From Pararhizobium antarcticum (GTDB lineage: Bacteria > Pseudomonadota > Alphaproteobacteria > Rhizobiales > Rhizobiaceae), in assembly GCF_001885585.1 (NCBI RefSeq), contig NZ_LSRP01000024.1, positions 60,600 through 124,599 on the forward strand: a stretch of DNA of 64,000 nt. Direction: 5' to 3'. The notes beneath the pieces are model-generated. The model did no database searches. It was not told the origin of the DNA and worked only from the letters and a program-made list of their open reading frames with translations. Positions 50,124-61,515 of this stretch are shown one piece after another (the first letter of the stretch is position 1; each line of letters starts with the position of its first letter). The position numbers and the translations under genes were made by a program.

Positions 50124-51149
50124 CTAGCTGAGATCCAGCACGATGCGCCCGTCGATCGCGCCTTTTTCCATTGTCTCGAAGATGTTGTTGATATTCTCCA
50201 GCTTGTCCCAGCTGAAATGGGCTGCGACCTTTCCGTCCCCCGCGAATTCCAGCGCCTCTTCGAGATCCTGGCGGGTACCGACTATCGAGCCACGCACCGT
50301 GATGCGCTTGAGCACGGTTTCGAACACCGGCAGGGAAATATAGCCCGGCGGCAGTCCGACCAGCGCCATGGTGCCCTTGGAGCGCAGGAAGCCGAATGCC
50401 TGCTCCATCGCCTTGGGCGAGACGGCTGTCACCAGCGCCCCGTGCACACCACCGGTGACCTGCTGGACGCGCTCGACCGCATCCTTGTCCCGGGCATCGA
50501 TCACCAGATCGGCACCCATCTGTGTGGCGAGCGCCAGCTTGTCCTCGAAAATATCGACGGCCACGACTTTCATGCCCATCGCCTTGGCATATTGCACGGC
50601 CATGTGCCCGAGACCGCCAACCCCTGAAATGGCGACCCACTCGCCGGGTCGGACTTCGGTCTCCTTCAATCCCTTATAGACCGTGACGCCGGCGCACAGC
50701 ACCGGAGCGGCAGGGCCGAACGCAAGACTGTCGGGCAGGCGCCCGACGAAATCAGGATCGGCAAGGCCATATTCGGCAAAGGTGCCGTTGACGGAATAGC
50801 CGGTGTTCTGCTGCTGGCCGCACAATGTTTCCCAACCGGTGCGGCAGGGATTGCAGCAGCCGCAGGCCGTATGCAGCCACGGCACGCCGACGCGGTCGCC
50901 TTCCTTGATGCGCTTCACGTTCGAGCCGATCTTGGCGACGAAGCCGGTGCCCTCGTGGCCTGGAATGAAGGGAAGGCCAGGCTTGACGGGCCAGTCGCCC
51001 TTTACGGCGTGCAGATCCGTATGGCAGACGCCGGTCGCATGGTATCGCACCAGGATCTGGTCCGGGCCGGGATCGGGAATCGGCAGCTGTTCTATGGAGA
51101 GTGGCTTGCCAAACTCCCTGACCACTGCAGCTTTCATCATTGCCGTCAT
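50124..51149 (-). CDS. adhP: Zinc-dependent alcohol dehydrogenase, AdhP type
   Basis: 341 residues from the ATG at 51149, with AGGAGGATCC upstream. Catalytic zinc motifs GVCHTDLHAVKGDW and PGHEGTG; structural zinc cysteines in CGCCNPCRTGWETLC; NAD-binding GVGGLGHMAVQYAKAMG. Interconverts primary alcohols and aldehydes with NAD(H). Class-typical length. Separate from the bdhA operon upstream by about 200 bases. Confidence 0.92.
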   Translation of the reverse strand: MTAMMKAAVVREFGKPLSIEQLPIPDPGPDQILVRYHATGVCHTDLHAVKGDWPVKPGLPFIPGHEGTGFVAKIGSNVKRIKEGDRVGVPWLHTACGCCNPCRTGWETLCGQQQNTGYSVNGTFAEYGLADPDFVGRLPDSLAFGPAAPVLCAGVTVYKGLKETEVRPGEWVAISGVGGLGHMAVQYAKAMGMKVVAVDIFEDKLALATQMGADLVIDARDKDAVERVQQVTGGVHGALVTAVSPKAMEQAFGFLRSKGTMALVGLPPGYISLPVFETVLKRITVRGSIVGTRQDLEEALEFAGDGKVAAHFSWDKLENINNIFETMEKGAIDGRIVLDLS

Positions 51150-51350
51150 GAACGGATCCTCCTGTTCGCCCCAAGGGGCTGAGGCATCTGCATTGCCTGC
51201 AGATGCCGGACGACAGTGGATCGTGACGGACAGTGAAACGTTGATACAGATCAATCGCTGCGACGGGTGGACCGCATTGCAGCTTGAAACTGCATCAGAA
51301 CCGAGACAGGCCGGGAAGCGTTCAGGGCGCGACGCCTCCCGGACCCGGTT

Positions 51351-52133
51351 CTACTGCATGTACCAACCGTGGCTGACGACCAGCGACTGGCCGGTCAGCG
51401 CATTGGTCTCGAAGCCGGCAAACAGAAGCGCCACTTCCGCGACGTCCTCGACGGTGGTGAACTGCGTGTCGACGGTGCCGCCGAGCATCATCTTCCTGAC
51501 AACCTCGTCTTCGGACATGCCCAGCGCCTTTGCCTGTTCGGGTATCTGCTTTTCGACCAGCGGCGTCTTGACGAAGCCGGGGCAGATGACATTGGCGCGC
51601 ACGCCGTCCGGCCCGCCTTCCTTGGCAACGACGCGAGCAAGCCCGAGCAGGCCGTGCTTGGCCGTCACATAAGCCGATTTCAGCGGCGAGGCTTCATGGG
51701 AGTGGACGGAGCCCATATAGATGATCGCGCCACCCTTCTGCGCCTTCATGTGCGGAATGCAGGCCTTGGTCGTCAGGAAGGCGCCGTCGAGATGGATGGC
51801 CAGCATCTTCTTCCAGTCGGAAAAGGCGTAGTCCTCGATCTTGTTGACGATCTGGATGCCGGCATTGGAGACGAGCACGTCCACCCTGCCCCACTTTTCG
51901 ATCACAGCGGCGACACCCGCATTCACCGCGTCTTCGCTGGTGACGTCCATGGCAAGCCCGATGGCTTCGCCCGGTCCAGTGGCGGTCAGGTCCCTGGCCG
52001 TCGCTTCGGCCGCGTCGAGCTTCAGATCGGCGATGACGACCTTGGCGCCTTCCGAAATGTATTTCTTGGCGATCGCCAGACCGATGCCGCTGGCCGAACC
52101 GGTGACGATGCAGACCTTGTCCTTGAGTTTCAT
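51351..52133 (-). CDS. bdhA: 3-hydroxybutyrate dehydrogenase
   Basis: 260 residues, SDR fold. Cofactor loop [11 protein letters not shown], active-site Ser in [10 protein letters not shown] and YVTAKHG (YxxxK). Oxidises D-3-hydroxybutyrate to acetoacetate with NAD. The [14 protein letters not shown] stretch is typical of 3-hydroxybutyrate dehydrogenases. Starts 12 bases after the acetoacetate decarboxylase stop; third gene of the operon. Confidence 0.92.
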   Translation of the reverse strand: MKLKDKVCIVTGSASGIGLAIAKKYISEGAKVVIADLKLDAAEATARDLTATGPGEAIGLAMDVTSEDAVNAGVAAVIEKWGRVDVLVSNAGIQIVNKIEDYAFSDWKKMLAIHLDGAFLTTKACIPHMKAQKGGAIIYMGSVHSHEASPLKSAYVTAKHGLLGLARVVAKEGGPDGVRANVICPGFVKTPLVEKQIPEQAKALGMSEDEVVRKMMLGGTVDTQFTTVEDVAEVALLFAGFETNALTGQSLVVSHGWYMQ

Positions 52134-52145
52134 GGCTTTTACTTC

Positions 52146-52886
52146 CTATTTTGCAAGATAATCATGGACCACTTCGCCGAGGCCGAGCGTCAGGTCCGAG
52201 AGAATATGGACGGCGGATTTGACTTCGAGCACCGGTAGATCGGCGACCGGGGCCAGCGCATGCGAAAACAAAGCGAGTGCGCCCGGCCCTTCCCAGGCAC
52301 CCTTGACGGTGAGATCCTCGAGATAATAGCGCACAAGTTCGCAGATGCGCGGGGTGCAATCGACATGCGGAATAATCTTCAGCATGAAATTCGGCTGCTT
52401 CAACGTTTCGAGAACCTTGTCCTTGTCGAGCGTCCGGTGCTTGAAGCCCATGGTCGCTGTCGCCACCCGCTGGCCGCCATAGTCGAGCGTGCCGACCAGT
52501 GCGTCCTTGACGGATGTCAGCGAGGGATCGCCCAGCTTTTTCGGGAACCCCCAGATCTCGCGGCCGCCGGCAATCGGCGCATCGTCATTGAGAAACATCG
52601 AATGCACATAACCACCGTGCACGCCCTCATAGGTGACCGGGATGACCTGGCCGGCCTCGGTATAATCGCCGAAGCCGGTGGAATCCGGCATACGGATGAA
52701 TTCGAATTTGACCAGCGGCTCATCGAACTGCAGAGGCTCCGGGACCACGCGACGCAGCGCTTCCGGATCGGTGCGATAGGTGATGATCATGTATTCGCGG
52801 TTGACGAAGCGATAGGGGCCAGGCGGATAGGACGGACTGGCCAGCGGCATGGCAAAGGCATTGCGGATGACATCGTCTATTTTCAC
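52146..52886 (-). CDS. adc: Acetoacetate decarboxylase
   Basis: 246 residues. Converts acetoacetate to acetone and CO2. The Schiff-base lysine region is visible ([14 protein letters not shown]) along with [19 protein letters not shown]. Start overlaps the stop of the patatin gene by 4 bases. With bdhA it covers both fates of acetoacetate from polyhydroxybutyrate breakdown. Confidence 0.92.
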   Translation of the reverse strand: MKIDDVIRNAFAMPLASPSYPPGPYRFVNREYMIITYRTDPEALRRVVPEPLQFDEPLVKFEFIRMPDSTGFGDYTEAGQVIPVTYEGVHGGYVHSMFLNDDAPIAGGREIWGFPKKLGDPSLTSVKDALVGTLDYGGQRVATATMGFKHRTLDKDKVLETLKQPNFMLKIIPHVDCTPRICELVRYYLEDLTVKGAWEGPGALALFSHALAPVADLPVLEVKSAVHILSDLTLGLGEVVHDYLAK

Positions 52887-54010
52887 GACTTTTTCTCACC
52901 TCCGTGAATCTGGCAAAGGTCGAAGATCCGGATTCCATTGGTGGGCCGGGTGCGGCTCTGCCAATCCGGGTGATTGAGTGTCCTGACCACGTCGTCATGA
53001 CCGGCCTTCCAGTGTTCCTCGACCGAAAGCCGCGAAAACTCGTAGTCCTTGGAATGGCTTTCATAGCTCGCCTGCCGATAGATCAGGTGGACCATGGTGA
53101 CCGCGCTGTCATTGCCGATCTTTTCCAGCATCCGCGCATCCGGATCGTCCTTCAACGCATCGGGAAGCTTTTCCACCAGCCGTTTGGCGGCCATGCGGAT
53201 GGTCTGGAGCTTTCGGAACTGGTCGGTGTTCAACCGCGTGCGGCTGGAGAAACGGATCTCCTTCTCGCGTGCCTCGACATCGAACTGATCCTTCGGCAAG
53301 GCACCACGAGCGCTGAACAGATCGACCTGGAAAATGCAGAAATCGCTCTCGAGCTCTTCACCGCCAAGGATGCGCTGCAACGGCGTGTTCGAGACGAGGC
53401 CGCCGTCCCAATAATAGCGGCCATCGATCTCGACCGGGGCAAAACCCGGCGGCAGGGCGCCGGAGGCAGCCACATGCTTGGCCGAAAACGGCTGATGCAG
53501 GTTGTCGAAATAATTGAAATTGCCGCTCATCACATCGACGGCACCGAGGCTGAGGCGGATGGCCCCTGAGTTGATGATGTCGAAATCCACCAGTTCGACC
53601 AGCGTTTCCTGCAAGGGCATGGTGTCATACAGGCTGATCTGCGCCATCGGATCGCCGGGGATGGCCCAGGGTGCAAAGGCGCGCGGCTTGAAGAAGCCGG
53701 GCACGCCGGTCAGCGAGCCGAGAAAGGCCGAGGTCTCGTTGAACCATTTGCGCATCATATCGCCCGGTCCCAGCGCCTGGCCGACAAGCCCCGAGGAAAC
53801 GCGGTGCCAGAAGGTTCGCAGGTTGTCGATGCGTTTGTCGACCGGGCTGCCGGCGATGATCGCGGCATTGATCGAGCCGATCGAGATGCCGGCCAGCCAG
53901 TCCGGCCGGATGCCGGCCTCATGCAGTGCCTCGTAGGCCCCGGCCTGGTAGGCACCGAGCGCGCCTCCACCCTGGAATACGAGAACAGTCTTTTCGTCAG
54001 GATTGATCAA
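52883..54010 (-). CDS. Patatin-like phospholipase family protein
   Basis: 375 residues; TTG start at 54010 with GGAAAGG upstream. Oxyanion hole [18 protein letters not shown], nucleophile GISIGS (Ser) and catalytic DGGLVSN (Asp). The C-terminal third is the DUF3734-type extension ([20 protein letters not shown]). First gene of the operon with adc and bdhA; an ester hydrolase here might act on lipid or on polyhydroxybutyrate granules, which is inference from context. Confidence 0.9.
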   Translation of the reverse strand: MINPDEKTVLVFQGGGALGAYQAGAYEALHEAGIRPDWLAGISIGSINAAIIAGSPVDKRIDNLRTFWHRVSSGLVGQALGPGDMMRKWFNETSAFLGSLTGVPGFFKPRAFAPWAIPGDPMAQISLYDTMPLQETLVELVDFDIINSGAIRLSLGAVDVMSGNFNYFDNLHQPFSAKHVAASGALPPGFAPVEIDGRYYWDGGLVSNTPLQRILGGEELESDFCIFQVDLFSARGALPKDQFDVEAREKEIRFSSRTRLNTDQFRKLQTIRMAAKRLVEKLPDALKDDPDARMLEKIGNDSAVTMVHLIYRQASYESHSKDYEFSRLSVEEHWKAGHDDVVRTLNHPDWQSRTRPTNGIRIFDLCQIHGGEKKS

Positions 54011-54228
54011 GGCGGTCGCCTTTCCGTTTATTGCATCTGCGAACAGAAACCGGACCGTACGCCCTGCTGTTCCATCAAGGCAAATTAACTTTCGGCACTG
54101 TCAAAAAGACCAGCAATTCCAGTGCTCCGCTGCCGGTTCCAACCTTAGTCATCGTCAGAACAGCGGCAGACATTGTGGCCCCTCAGAGAAGAGAGACCTT
54201 CCACCATGACGAGAGAATGACGCCGAAA

Positions 54229-54648
54229 TTATTGCAACGCAATGTGGACGGCAAAAAGCACCCAGAGCGCAAAGACCGCCAGGAAACCAGCGGTGAACAA
54301 TCGCTGCCGCAGCATCAGACGGTTGGATGTCACATGCACATAGGCGTGCACCAGACGGGACAGCAGGAAGACCCAGGCAAGGACAAGTGCGGCTATGCTG
54401 ACGCCGGCCGTGGCGTAGAGCGCGAGGCAGGCGACATAAAAGAGCACGGGCAGTTCGAACTGGTTGATCAGACTGCGGGCAACAGTCGCGCTCGGCGCCG
54501 GTTCGATCGTCGGGATCTTGTAGTCATGGGCTTTTGCCGTGCCGGCCCGGACGGCGCCGAAGCGGCGCTTCATCATCAAAAAGTAGATGGCGAATGTCAG
54601 AAAGACCTGGCCGATCACGGGCCAGAAGATCGCTGTGGAAACGGGCAT
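54229..54648 (-). CDS. MAPEG family membrane protein
   Basis: 139 residues from the ATG at 54648 (MPVSTAIFWPVIG) with AGGAGG upstream. Four membrane helices; the RSLINQFELPVLFYVACLAL segment is the MAPEG signature (glutathione-linked eicosanoid enzymes in eukaryotes; bacterial role unknown). Lone gene between patatin and guaB, same strand. Confidence 0.87.
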   Translation of the reverse strand: MPVSTAIFWPVIGQVFLTFAIYFLMMKRRFGAVRAGTAKAHDYKIPTIEPAPSATVARSLINQFELPVLFYVACLALYATAGVSIAALVLAWVFLLSRLVHAYVHVTSNRLMLRQRLFTAGFLAVFALWVLFAVHIALQ

Positions 54649-54781
54649 GGACACTCCTCCTGTTCGATGCACGCCTATCTATAGTGCCTTGCGTCGAAAT
54701 CCAGCCCCGGCGGTCAGCAGAGACCAGATCCGCAGATGCCCCGTCGTATTCGCCGCTGCGCCTGCGGGACGCGGCAGAACG

Positions 54782-54808
54782 AAAAAGCGGCGAGATTTCC
54801 CTCGCCGC
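54782..54808 (-). terminator. guaB terminator
   Basis: On the minus strand GCGGCGAG, GGAAAT loop, CTCGCCGC (54787-54808), then TTTTT. 29 bases after the guaB stop. Confidence 0.88.
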
Positions 54809-54836
54809 TCCATATCTCGAACGGTACCGCAGTCGC

Positions 54837-56504
<1,668 letters not shown>

Positions 56505-56533
56505 TTATTCCTGCAATGGTGAAGGCGGCCGGT

Positions 56534-57526
56534 TCAGAGCTCGAACTGGTAGCTTTCCGGCACGAAGCGATAGCCCTGGTCGAGCGTCTCGATGAAACCG
56601 ACCGAGGGAAACGGCATGTGGTAACCGACGAAGGGCAAACGGTCGGTGGCGATCATGTCGAAAACCTTTTTGCGCGTGGCCGCTGCGGCCGTCTTGTCCA
56701 TGTCGAAACGCACCTCCCAGTCGGGCCGCTGCAGCGACAGCACAAAGTGATTGGCGGTGTCGGCCGTCAGGATCAGCCCTTTGCCGCCCGATTCGATGCG
56801 GTAGATCATGTGGCCCGGCGAGTGGCCAAACGCCGCCATGCCAGTGATACCAGACACGACCTCGCCGCCATCGCCGACGAAGGTCATCTTTTCGGCCAGC
56901 GGCACGACCTTCTCCAGCACGCCCTTGTGACCGCCCTCGGCCGGCGTTCCGGCCCGCGCCGGATCCTTCCAGAAATCGAATTCCGCCTGACCGGCCACAT
57001 AGCGGGCATTCTTGAAGGTCGGCTGACCGCCTTCCATCAAGCCACCGATATGATCGCCGTGCATATGGGTGAGGACGACGACCGTCACCTGGTCCGGCGT
57101 GTAGCCCGCCGCCTGCATGCCGGCGACAAGCTGGCCAGCGCCAGCGGCACGACCACCCTCGCCCATGCCGGTATCGAACAGGATCACATCGGAACCGGTA
57201 TCGACCAGCGTCGGCGAAAAACCGTTGGCGAACTTGTCGGTCGGCAGGAAATTTGCCATCAGCAATTCGGCGACCGCTTCCGGCGTCTGGTTGGTACCGA
57301 AGGTTTCCTGCGGCTTTTCGGACGTGCGCAGGCCGTCGCTGATGACGGTCACACCGAACGTGCCGATCTTGAAGCTGCTGGTCTTCGTCGCCTGTGGTGC
57401 CATGGCATCCGTCTTCGTTTCGGTCTGCGCGAATGCGGTCCGGTTCATCAGAAACGGCACAGCCAGCGCACCGGCAGCTGTCGCGCCGAAAAGCGCACGT
57501 CGGCCAAGGGAAAGTCTATCGATCAT
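56534..57526 (-). CDS. Exported metallo-beta-lactamase-fold hydrolase
   Basis: 330 residues from the ATG at 57526 (MIDRLSLGRRALFGATAAG). The twin Arg plus hydrophobic run ending TAFA suggests Tat or Sec export. Metal motif THMHGDHIGG (HxHxDH), a further His in GHSPGHM and an Asp in TADTANH. Resembles lactonase/quorum-quenching or sulfatase-like MBL proteins in layout; substrate unknown. Confidence 0.88.
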   Translation of the reverse strand: MIDRLSLGRRALFGATAAGALAVPFLMNRTAFAQTETKTDAMAPQATKTSSFKIGTFGVTVISDGLRTSEKPQETFGTNQTPEAVAELLMANFLPTDKFANGFSPTLVDTGSDVILFDTGMGEGGRAAGAGQLVAGMQAAGYTPDQVTVVVLTHMHGDHIGGLMEGGQPTFKNARYVAGQAEFDFWKDPARAGTPAEGGHKGVLEKVVPLAEKMTFVGDGGEVVSGITGMAAFGHSPGHMIYRIESGGKGLILTADTANHFVLSLQRPDWEVRFDMDKTAAAATRKKVFDMIATDRLPFVGYHMPFPSVGFIETLDQGYRFVPESYQFEL

Positions 57527-57676
57527 TGGAGCCTCCAGGGGGTTCAGGGCGGAAAATGAAACTGCGTCTCCCAACGCACGGCCATATCTAGTGTCTTGAC
57601 AGGCAATGGCAGGCCGTCTCACAGGGAAGTGATCGCAAGTTGAGGCGCAGGGTTCGAATTTGTCGCGCAGGCGCCT

Positions 57677-59182
57677 ATGTCCCCCACTTCCGGACGACCG
57701 AGCAAGGCCAATCCGCATGAAACGCCCCCGCATCGACCACCCCGCATGAGCCCCTCCATGAACCACCCCATGAGCCGTATCGTCCCGATGATCCTCGCCG
57801 TGGCGCTGTTCATGGAGCAGATGGACTCGACGGTCATCGCCACCTCACTGCCTGCGATCGCCCATGACCTTGGCGTCGGGCCGATCACGCTGAAGCTGGC
57901 GCTGACCTCCTACATGGTTTCGCTGGCGATTTTCATACCGCTCAGCGGCTGGATGGCCGACCGCTTCGGGGCAAAACGCATTTTCCGCTCGGCCATTCTC
58001 GTCTTCGTCGCCGGCTCGATCCTGTGCGCCATCTCCGGCGACCTGATTTCCTTTGTCGTTTCGCGTTTCCTGCAGGGCATGGGCGGAGCGATGATGACGC
58101 CGGTGGCACGGCTGGTGCTCGTGCGCTCGACCAAGCGCAGCGAGCTGGTCAGCGCCATGGCGCTGCTGACGATACCGGCATTGGTCGGGCCGCTGGCAGG
58201 TCCACCGCTCGGCGGCTTCATCACCACCTATTTCTCCTGGCACTGGATCTTCCTGATCAATGTGCCGATCGGCATAGCCGGTTATTTCCTCTCGGGAGCC
58301 TATTTGCCGGACATTACCAGTGCCGCGCCGCCACCGATCGACATCAAGGGGTTCTTTCTCAGCGCCATCGCCGCTTCCGGCACCATGTTCGGGCTTTCGG
58401 TGATGAGCCTGCCGGCGCTGCCACCGATCATCGGCGCGGTCGCCGTCCTCATCGGCATCACATGCGGCTTTCTGTATGTGCGCCATGCCCGTCGCCACCC
58501 GGCACCCCTGCTTGATCTCAATCTGTTCAAGGACAGCGCCTTTCGCGCCGCTGCGATCGGGGGCACGCTGTTTCGCATCTCGATCGGCGCCATCCCCTTT
58601 CTGATGCCGCTGATGCTGCAGGTGGGTTTCGGCCTGTCGCCGTTCCAGTCGGGGATGATCACCTTTGTCGGGGCGATCGGCGCCCTGACGACAAAGTTCT
58701 TCGCCAAGCGCGTGCTGGTCTTTGCCGGCTTTCGCACGACACTGATGATCGCAGCCCTGGCCGGCGCGGCATTGACCTTTGTCAACGGCCTGTTCACGCC
58801 CGCCACGCCCTATCTGGTGATGGCGTTCATGCTGCTGCTCGCGGGCTTTGCGCGGTCTTTCTTCTTCACCAGCGTCAATGCCTTGTCCTTTGCCGATATC
58901 GACGATGCCGATGCCAGCAAGGCGACCGCGATGAGCGCCGTGCTGCAGCAGATCAGCCTGGCGATGGGCGTTGCCGTTGCCGGCGCGATCCTGGAGATCG
59001 AGACCACGCAGACCGGCTCTCCGCTGCAACTGCGCGACTTCCAGATCGCCTTCATGATCATCGCCGTCTTCACCCTGACAGCCATCATCCCGTTCATCAC
59101 CATGGCCAGAAACGCCGGCGCATCCGTCTCGGGCCACCGCCTGGCTGTACCGGAGAGCGAGACGACGACCGGGGTGAAGTGA
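57677..59182 (+). CDS. MFS drug/metabolite exporter, DHA2 type
   Basis: Up to 501 residues, about 14 hydrophobic segments, inner membrane. Motif A (GWMADRFGAKRIF) and motif C-like LVGPLAGPPLGGFI mark a proton-driven exporter; AVALFMEQMDSTVIATSLPA is typical of the EmrB/QacA branch. The start is uncertain: no ribosome site is clear, and ATGs at 57746, 57758 and 57770 are nearer the first helix. Divergent from the exported MBL gene. Confidence 0.88.
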   Translation: MSPTSGRPSKANPHETPPHRPPRMSPSMNHPMSRIVPMILAVALFMEQMDSTVIATSLPAIAHDLGVGPITLKLALTSYMVSLAIFIPLSGWMADRFGAKRIFRSAILVFVAGSILCAISGDLISFVVSRFLQGMGGAMMTPVARLVLVRSTKRSELVSAMALLTIPALVGPLAGPPLGGFITTYFSWHWIFLINVPIGIAGYFLSGAYLPDITSAAPPPIDIKGFFLSAIAASGTMFGLSVMSLPALPPIIGAVAVLIGITCGFLYVRHARRHPAPLLDLNLFKDSAFRAAAIGGTLFRISIGAIPFLMPLMLQVGFGLSPFQSGMITFVGAIGALTTKFFAKRVLVFAGFRTTLMIAALAGAALTFVNGLFTPATPYLVMAFMLLLAGFARSFFFTSVNALSFADIDDADASKATAMSAVLQQISLAMGVAVAGAILEIETTQTGSPLQLRDFQIAFMIIAVFTLTAIIPFITMARNAGASVSGHRLAVPESETTTGVK

Positions 59183-59284
59183 GCGTGGCCGACAGGCGAT
59201 CCGGATCCCGACGATCGTCGTTTGCGGTGATGCCAGATCGGGATGTTTGTTCCGCCGCAGGGCATGCAGCGCGTTGAGGCATGG

Positions 59285-60250
59285 TCAATCATTGGGTGGC
59301 TCGATGCTCAGCAGGGCGCGCACCAATGCGGCCTGGCTGCGCACGCCGGTCTTGTCGAACATGCGCTGGAGTTGCGTGCGCAGCGTATTGACACTGACGA
59401 CCAGGATTGCGGCCGCACCCGCTATGTCGTTTCCATCAACGATGAGGCGGGCAAGCCTGACCTGCGCGGGGGACAAACCGTAGATCTCCCGCGCCCGCTC
59501 GATCCTGCGCGCGACCGTCCTTGTATCGTCGAACGATACCAGCGCCTTGCCATCTTCCAGCCGGACCCAGCAGTGCATCGGTACGCCTGCCGCATCCTGC
59601 CCAAGCGTCACCGCCCAAGCCTGTTTCGGCGACAAGGTGAGCCGCGTCTGACCCTTCAGTTCAAGACAAGCCAGGCGGACGGCTTCACGCAAGGCGGGGT
59701 CGTGTTTTCGCCGTCGGGCGCGCAGGCGACCAGCAGCGACGACAAGACCCGGATGATCCCTGATCCGTTCCTGCGCGAGTTGGTTCGACCAGAGAATGCG
59801 GAGGTCCGCATCGACCTCGATGAGCGGGAAGCTCACCTGTTCGACAGCACTTTCCATCATCACCATGCAACTGATCGTCCAGACGCCATCGACACGCTGC
59901 AGAATTTTCAGCTCGCGTTTCAGATCATTGCCACCATCAATGCCGATCTGGTCATAGGTGACCCAGGCCATGGTCTCGGCGATGACGATATTGACGTTCT
60001 CCCAGCGAACATGGTCCGAAAAGTTCTGCGTCTCGGGGAAACGCTCCACGATCGTCTTCAGGCGCGCGGCAATCGCTTCCCAGCCCTCGTCAACCCGAAC
60101 GCCGAGCGAGGCGTAATATTCCATCCGCCGGGCCTGTGGCGATTGCAGCCAATGGGCCGCCAAGGCTTCGAAGTCCCGCTGCAGCCATGCCTCGGTCTCG
60201 CTGCGGAGCACAGCGAGGATCTCCCGCTTGTCAGCCTCACATCCGTCCAT
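59285..60250 (-). CDS. LuxR-type regulator with NTF2-like sensor domain
   Basis: 321 residues; ATG with GAAGGGAG upstream. Residues 1-125 look like a SnoaL/NTF2-like domain (EAWLQRDFEALAAHW, then MAWVTYDQIG). A PAS-like middle follows (EVDADLRILWSN). The C-terminal LuxR HTH (GLSPAQVRLARLIVDGNDIA, then VSVNTLRTQLQRMFDKTGV) is at residues 250-310. The ligand is unknown. Converges on the MFS gene. Confidence 0.85.
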   Translation of the reverse strand: MDGCEADKREILAVLRSETEAWLQRDFEALAAHWLQSPQARRMEYYASLGVRVDEGWEAIAARLKTIVERFPETQNFSDHVRWENVNIVIAETMAWVTYDQIGIDGGNDLKRELKILQRVDGVWTISCMVMMESAVEQVSFPLIEVDADLRILWSNQLAQERIRDHPGLVVAAGRLRARRRKHDPALREAVRLACLELKGQTRLTLSPKQAWAVTLGQDAAGVPMHCWVRLEDGKALVSFDDTRTVARRIERAREIYGLSPAQVRLARLIVDGNDIAGAAAILVVSVNTLRTQLQRMFDKTGVRSQAALVRALLSIEPPND

Positions 60251-60314
60251 CTCACTCCCTTCAAAATGCCGTCAGTCTCATAACATGGCCGGATGCGTGT
60301 GCCATGAGGCGGCT

Positions 60315-60500
60315 TCACCCCAAGGCCAGTCCGAGCATCACGATCATGCCGGCAGCCATTGCAACCGAGCCAGGCACCCCCGGCCTGAAGCATCGCATGT
60401 CGCTGTGCTTGGCGTAATAACAATCCTCGGCCAAAGCGCTCATCGGCACCGTTCGCGCCGCGGCGCGCATGTGCGCGATAACAAGGCTGTAGATCTCCAT
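60315..60500 (-). CDS. Small putative membrane protein
   Basis: 61 residues from the ATG at 60500 (MEIYSLVIAHMRAAARTV), preceded by GGAGAGACGTC. It has an N-terminal helix, a central AEDCYYAKHSDMRCF with two Cys, and a C-terminal hydrophobic run (VAMAAGMIVMLGLALG). I do not recognise it. The ribosome site and sensible composition favour a real gene. Confidence 0.5.
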   Translation of the reverse strand: MEIYSLVIAHMRAAARTVPMSALAEDCYYAKHSDMRCFRPGVPGSVAMAAGMIVMLGLALG

Positions 60501-60600
60501 GACGTCTCTCCGGTCCCGGCACATTCATCCCGGCAACCTGGCATGGCACGAGGCGCGCAGTTGTCATGCGCGCGGACGACAGTCGACAGGTTTGACGTTT

Positions 60601-60667
60601 GAAGCTTGCAAGGGGAACGGAATGACCGATGGCGCCGCAGATAGGGGCGAAACGTCTTGCAAGCTTC
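60601..60667. repeat. Perfect 12-base inverted repeat
   Basis: GAAGCTTGCAAG (60601-60612) and CTTGCAAGCTTC (60656-60667), 43 bases apart, between the small membrane protein gene and the end of the histidine phosphatase-fold gene. Could be a regulatory site or the stem of an RNA structure. Confidence 0.6.
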
Positions 60668-60721
60668 GCGAAGGGGGCGTCTTTTCACGTCAACCGCCGC
60701 CGTCGCGGCATTGTCCGGAAA

Positions 60722-61363
60722 TCAGGATTGCTGCGATACTGCAGCGTTCAGATGCGCAGCGTCAGCAAGTCTGATCACGGCCCTGTTTCTGAAGAGGTCG
60801 TCCTGGCGCAGATGGGTGATGCTTCCGGACTTTGCGGGGAAGCTTACGAAGCCGGTGGCATCGATCGGTATCTTCATCCATGCCGCGATAACCAGACTGA
60901 GGGTGAAACCGTGGGTCACGATGATCTGGGTGGCACAGGGCCGATCCACAATCGCCCCCACACACGGGAAGACGCGGACAGCCACGTCCCGGCGGCTTTC
61001 TGCGCCCTCAATCCCGCAGTCATGATCCAGCCGGTTGTCATCGGGGGCGGGACGATAGCGGGCATCAAGCCACTCCTGAGGCTGTCCGCCTGCCACACCA
61101 TAGCTGATTTCCCGCAGATCGGCGGTTTCGACCACATCGAGACCAAAGCGTCCGGCAATTATGGCCGCCGTTTGCGCCGCCCGGCGAAGGTCTGAGCTGT
61201 AGATCTCGACCTCACCACGACCGACCAGCGCGACCAGGCGTTCGGCCGTGGCTTCCGCGTCCTGCATGCCGCGGGTCGTCAGATCAGTATCGTACCAGCC
61301 GCCGACCTTGTCCTCGACATGGTGGATGGACTCGGTATGGGTGACAACAAAGAGGTCTTTCAC
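60722..61363 (-). CDS. Histidine phosphatase-fold protein with altered RHG motif
   Basis: 213 residues from a GTG at 61363, with GGAGTAGCTT upstream. Fold motifs: the N-terminal VVTHTES in place of the usual RHGET, SSDLRRAAQTAAIIA, and VTHGFTLSLVI with the second His. The Arg of RHG is Thr, while the catalytic His stays. It probably belongs to a subfamily with this variant motif; the substrate is unknown. Confidence 0.83.
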   Translation of the reverse strand: MKDLFVVTHTESIHHVEDKVGGWYDTDLTTRGMQDAEATAERLVALVGRGEVEIYSSDLRRAAQTAAIIAGRFGLDVVETADLREISYGVAGGQPQEWLDARYRPAPDDNRLDHDCGIEGAESRRDVAVRVFPCVGAIVDRPCATQIIVTHGFTLSLVIAAWMKIPIDATGFVSFPAKSGSITHLRQDDLFRNRAVIRLADAAHLNAAVSQQS

Positions 61364-61515
61364 GCAAGCTACTCCATCCGGCCTCTTGCCGCGAAACCAG
61401 GTCTCATCGGGCGTTGGGCGGGCGTGACGTTTCCCGGCACTGTGATCTGGGCAAACCGCGGCCTGATCATCCGGCTCGCGCATCCGACATCCGCACCAAG
61501 GGGCGCTGTCGAACT

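Noticed and set aside
57845..59137. 430-codon minus-strand frame opposite the MFS gene
   Set aside because: Gly/Asp/Gln-rich shadow without any domain; the plus strand has the transporter motifs.
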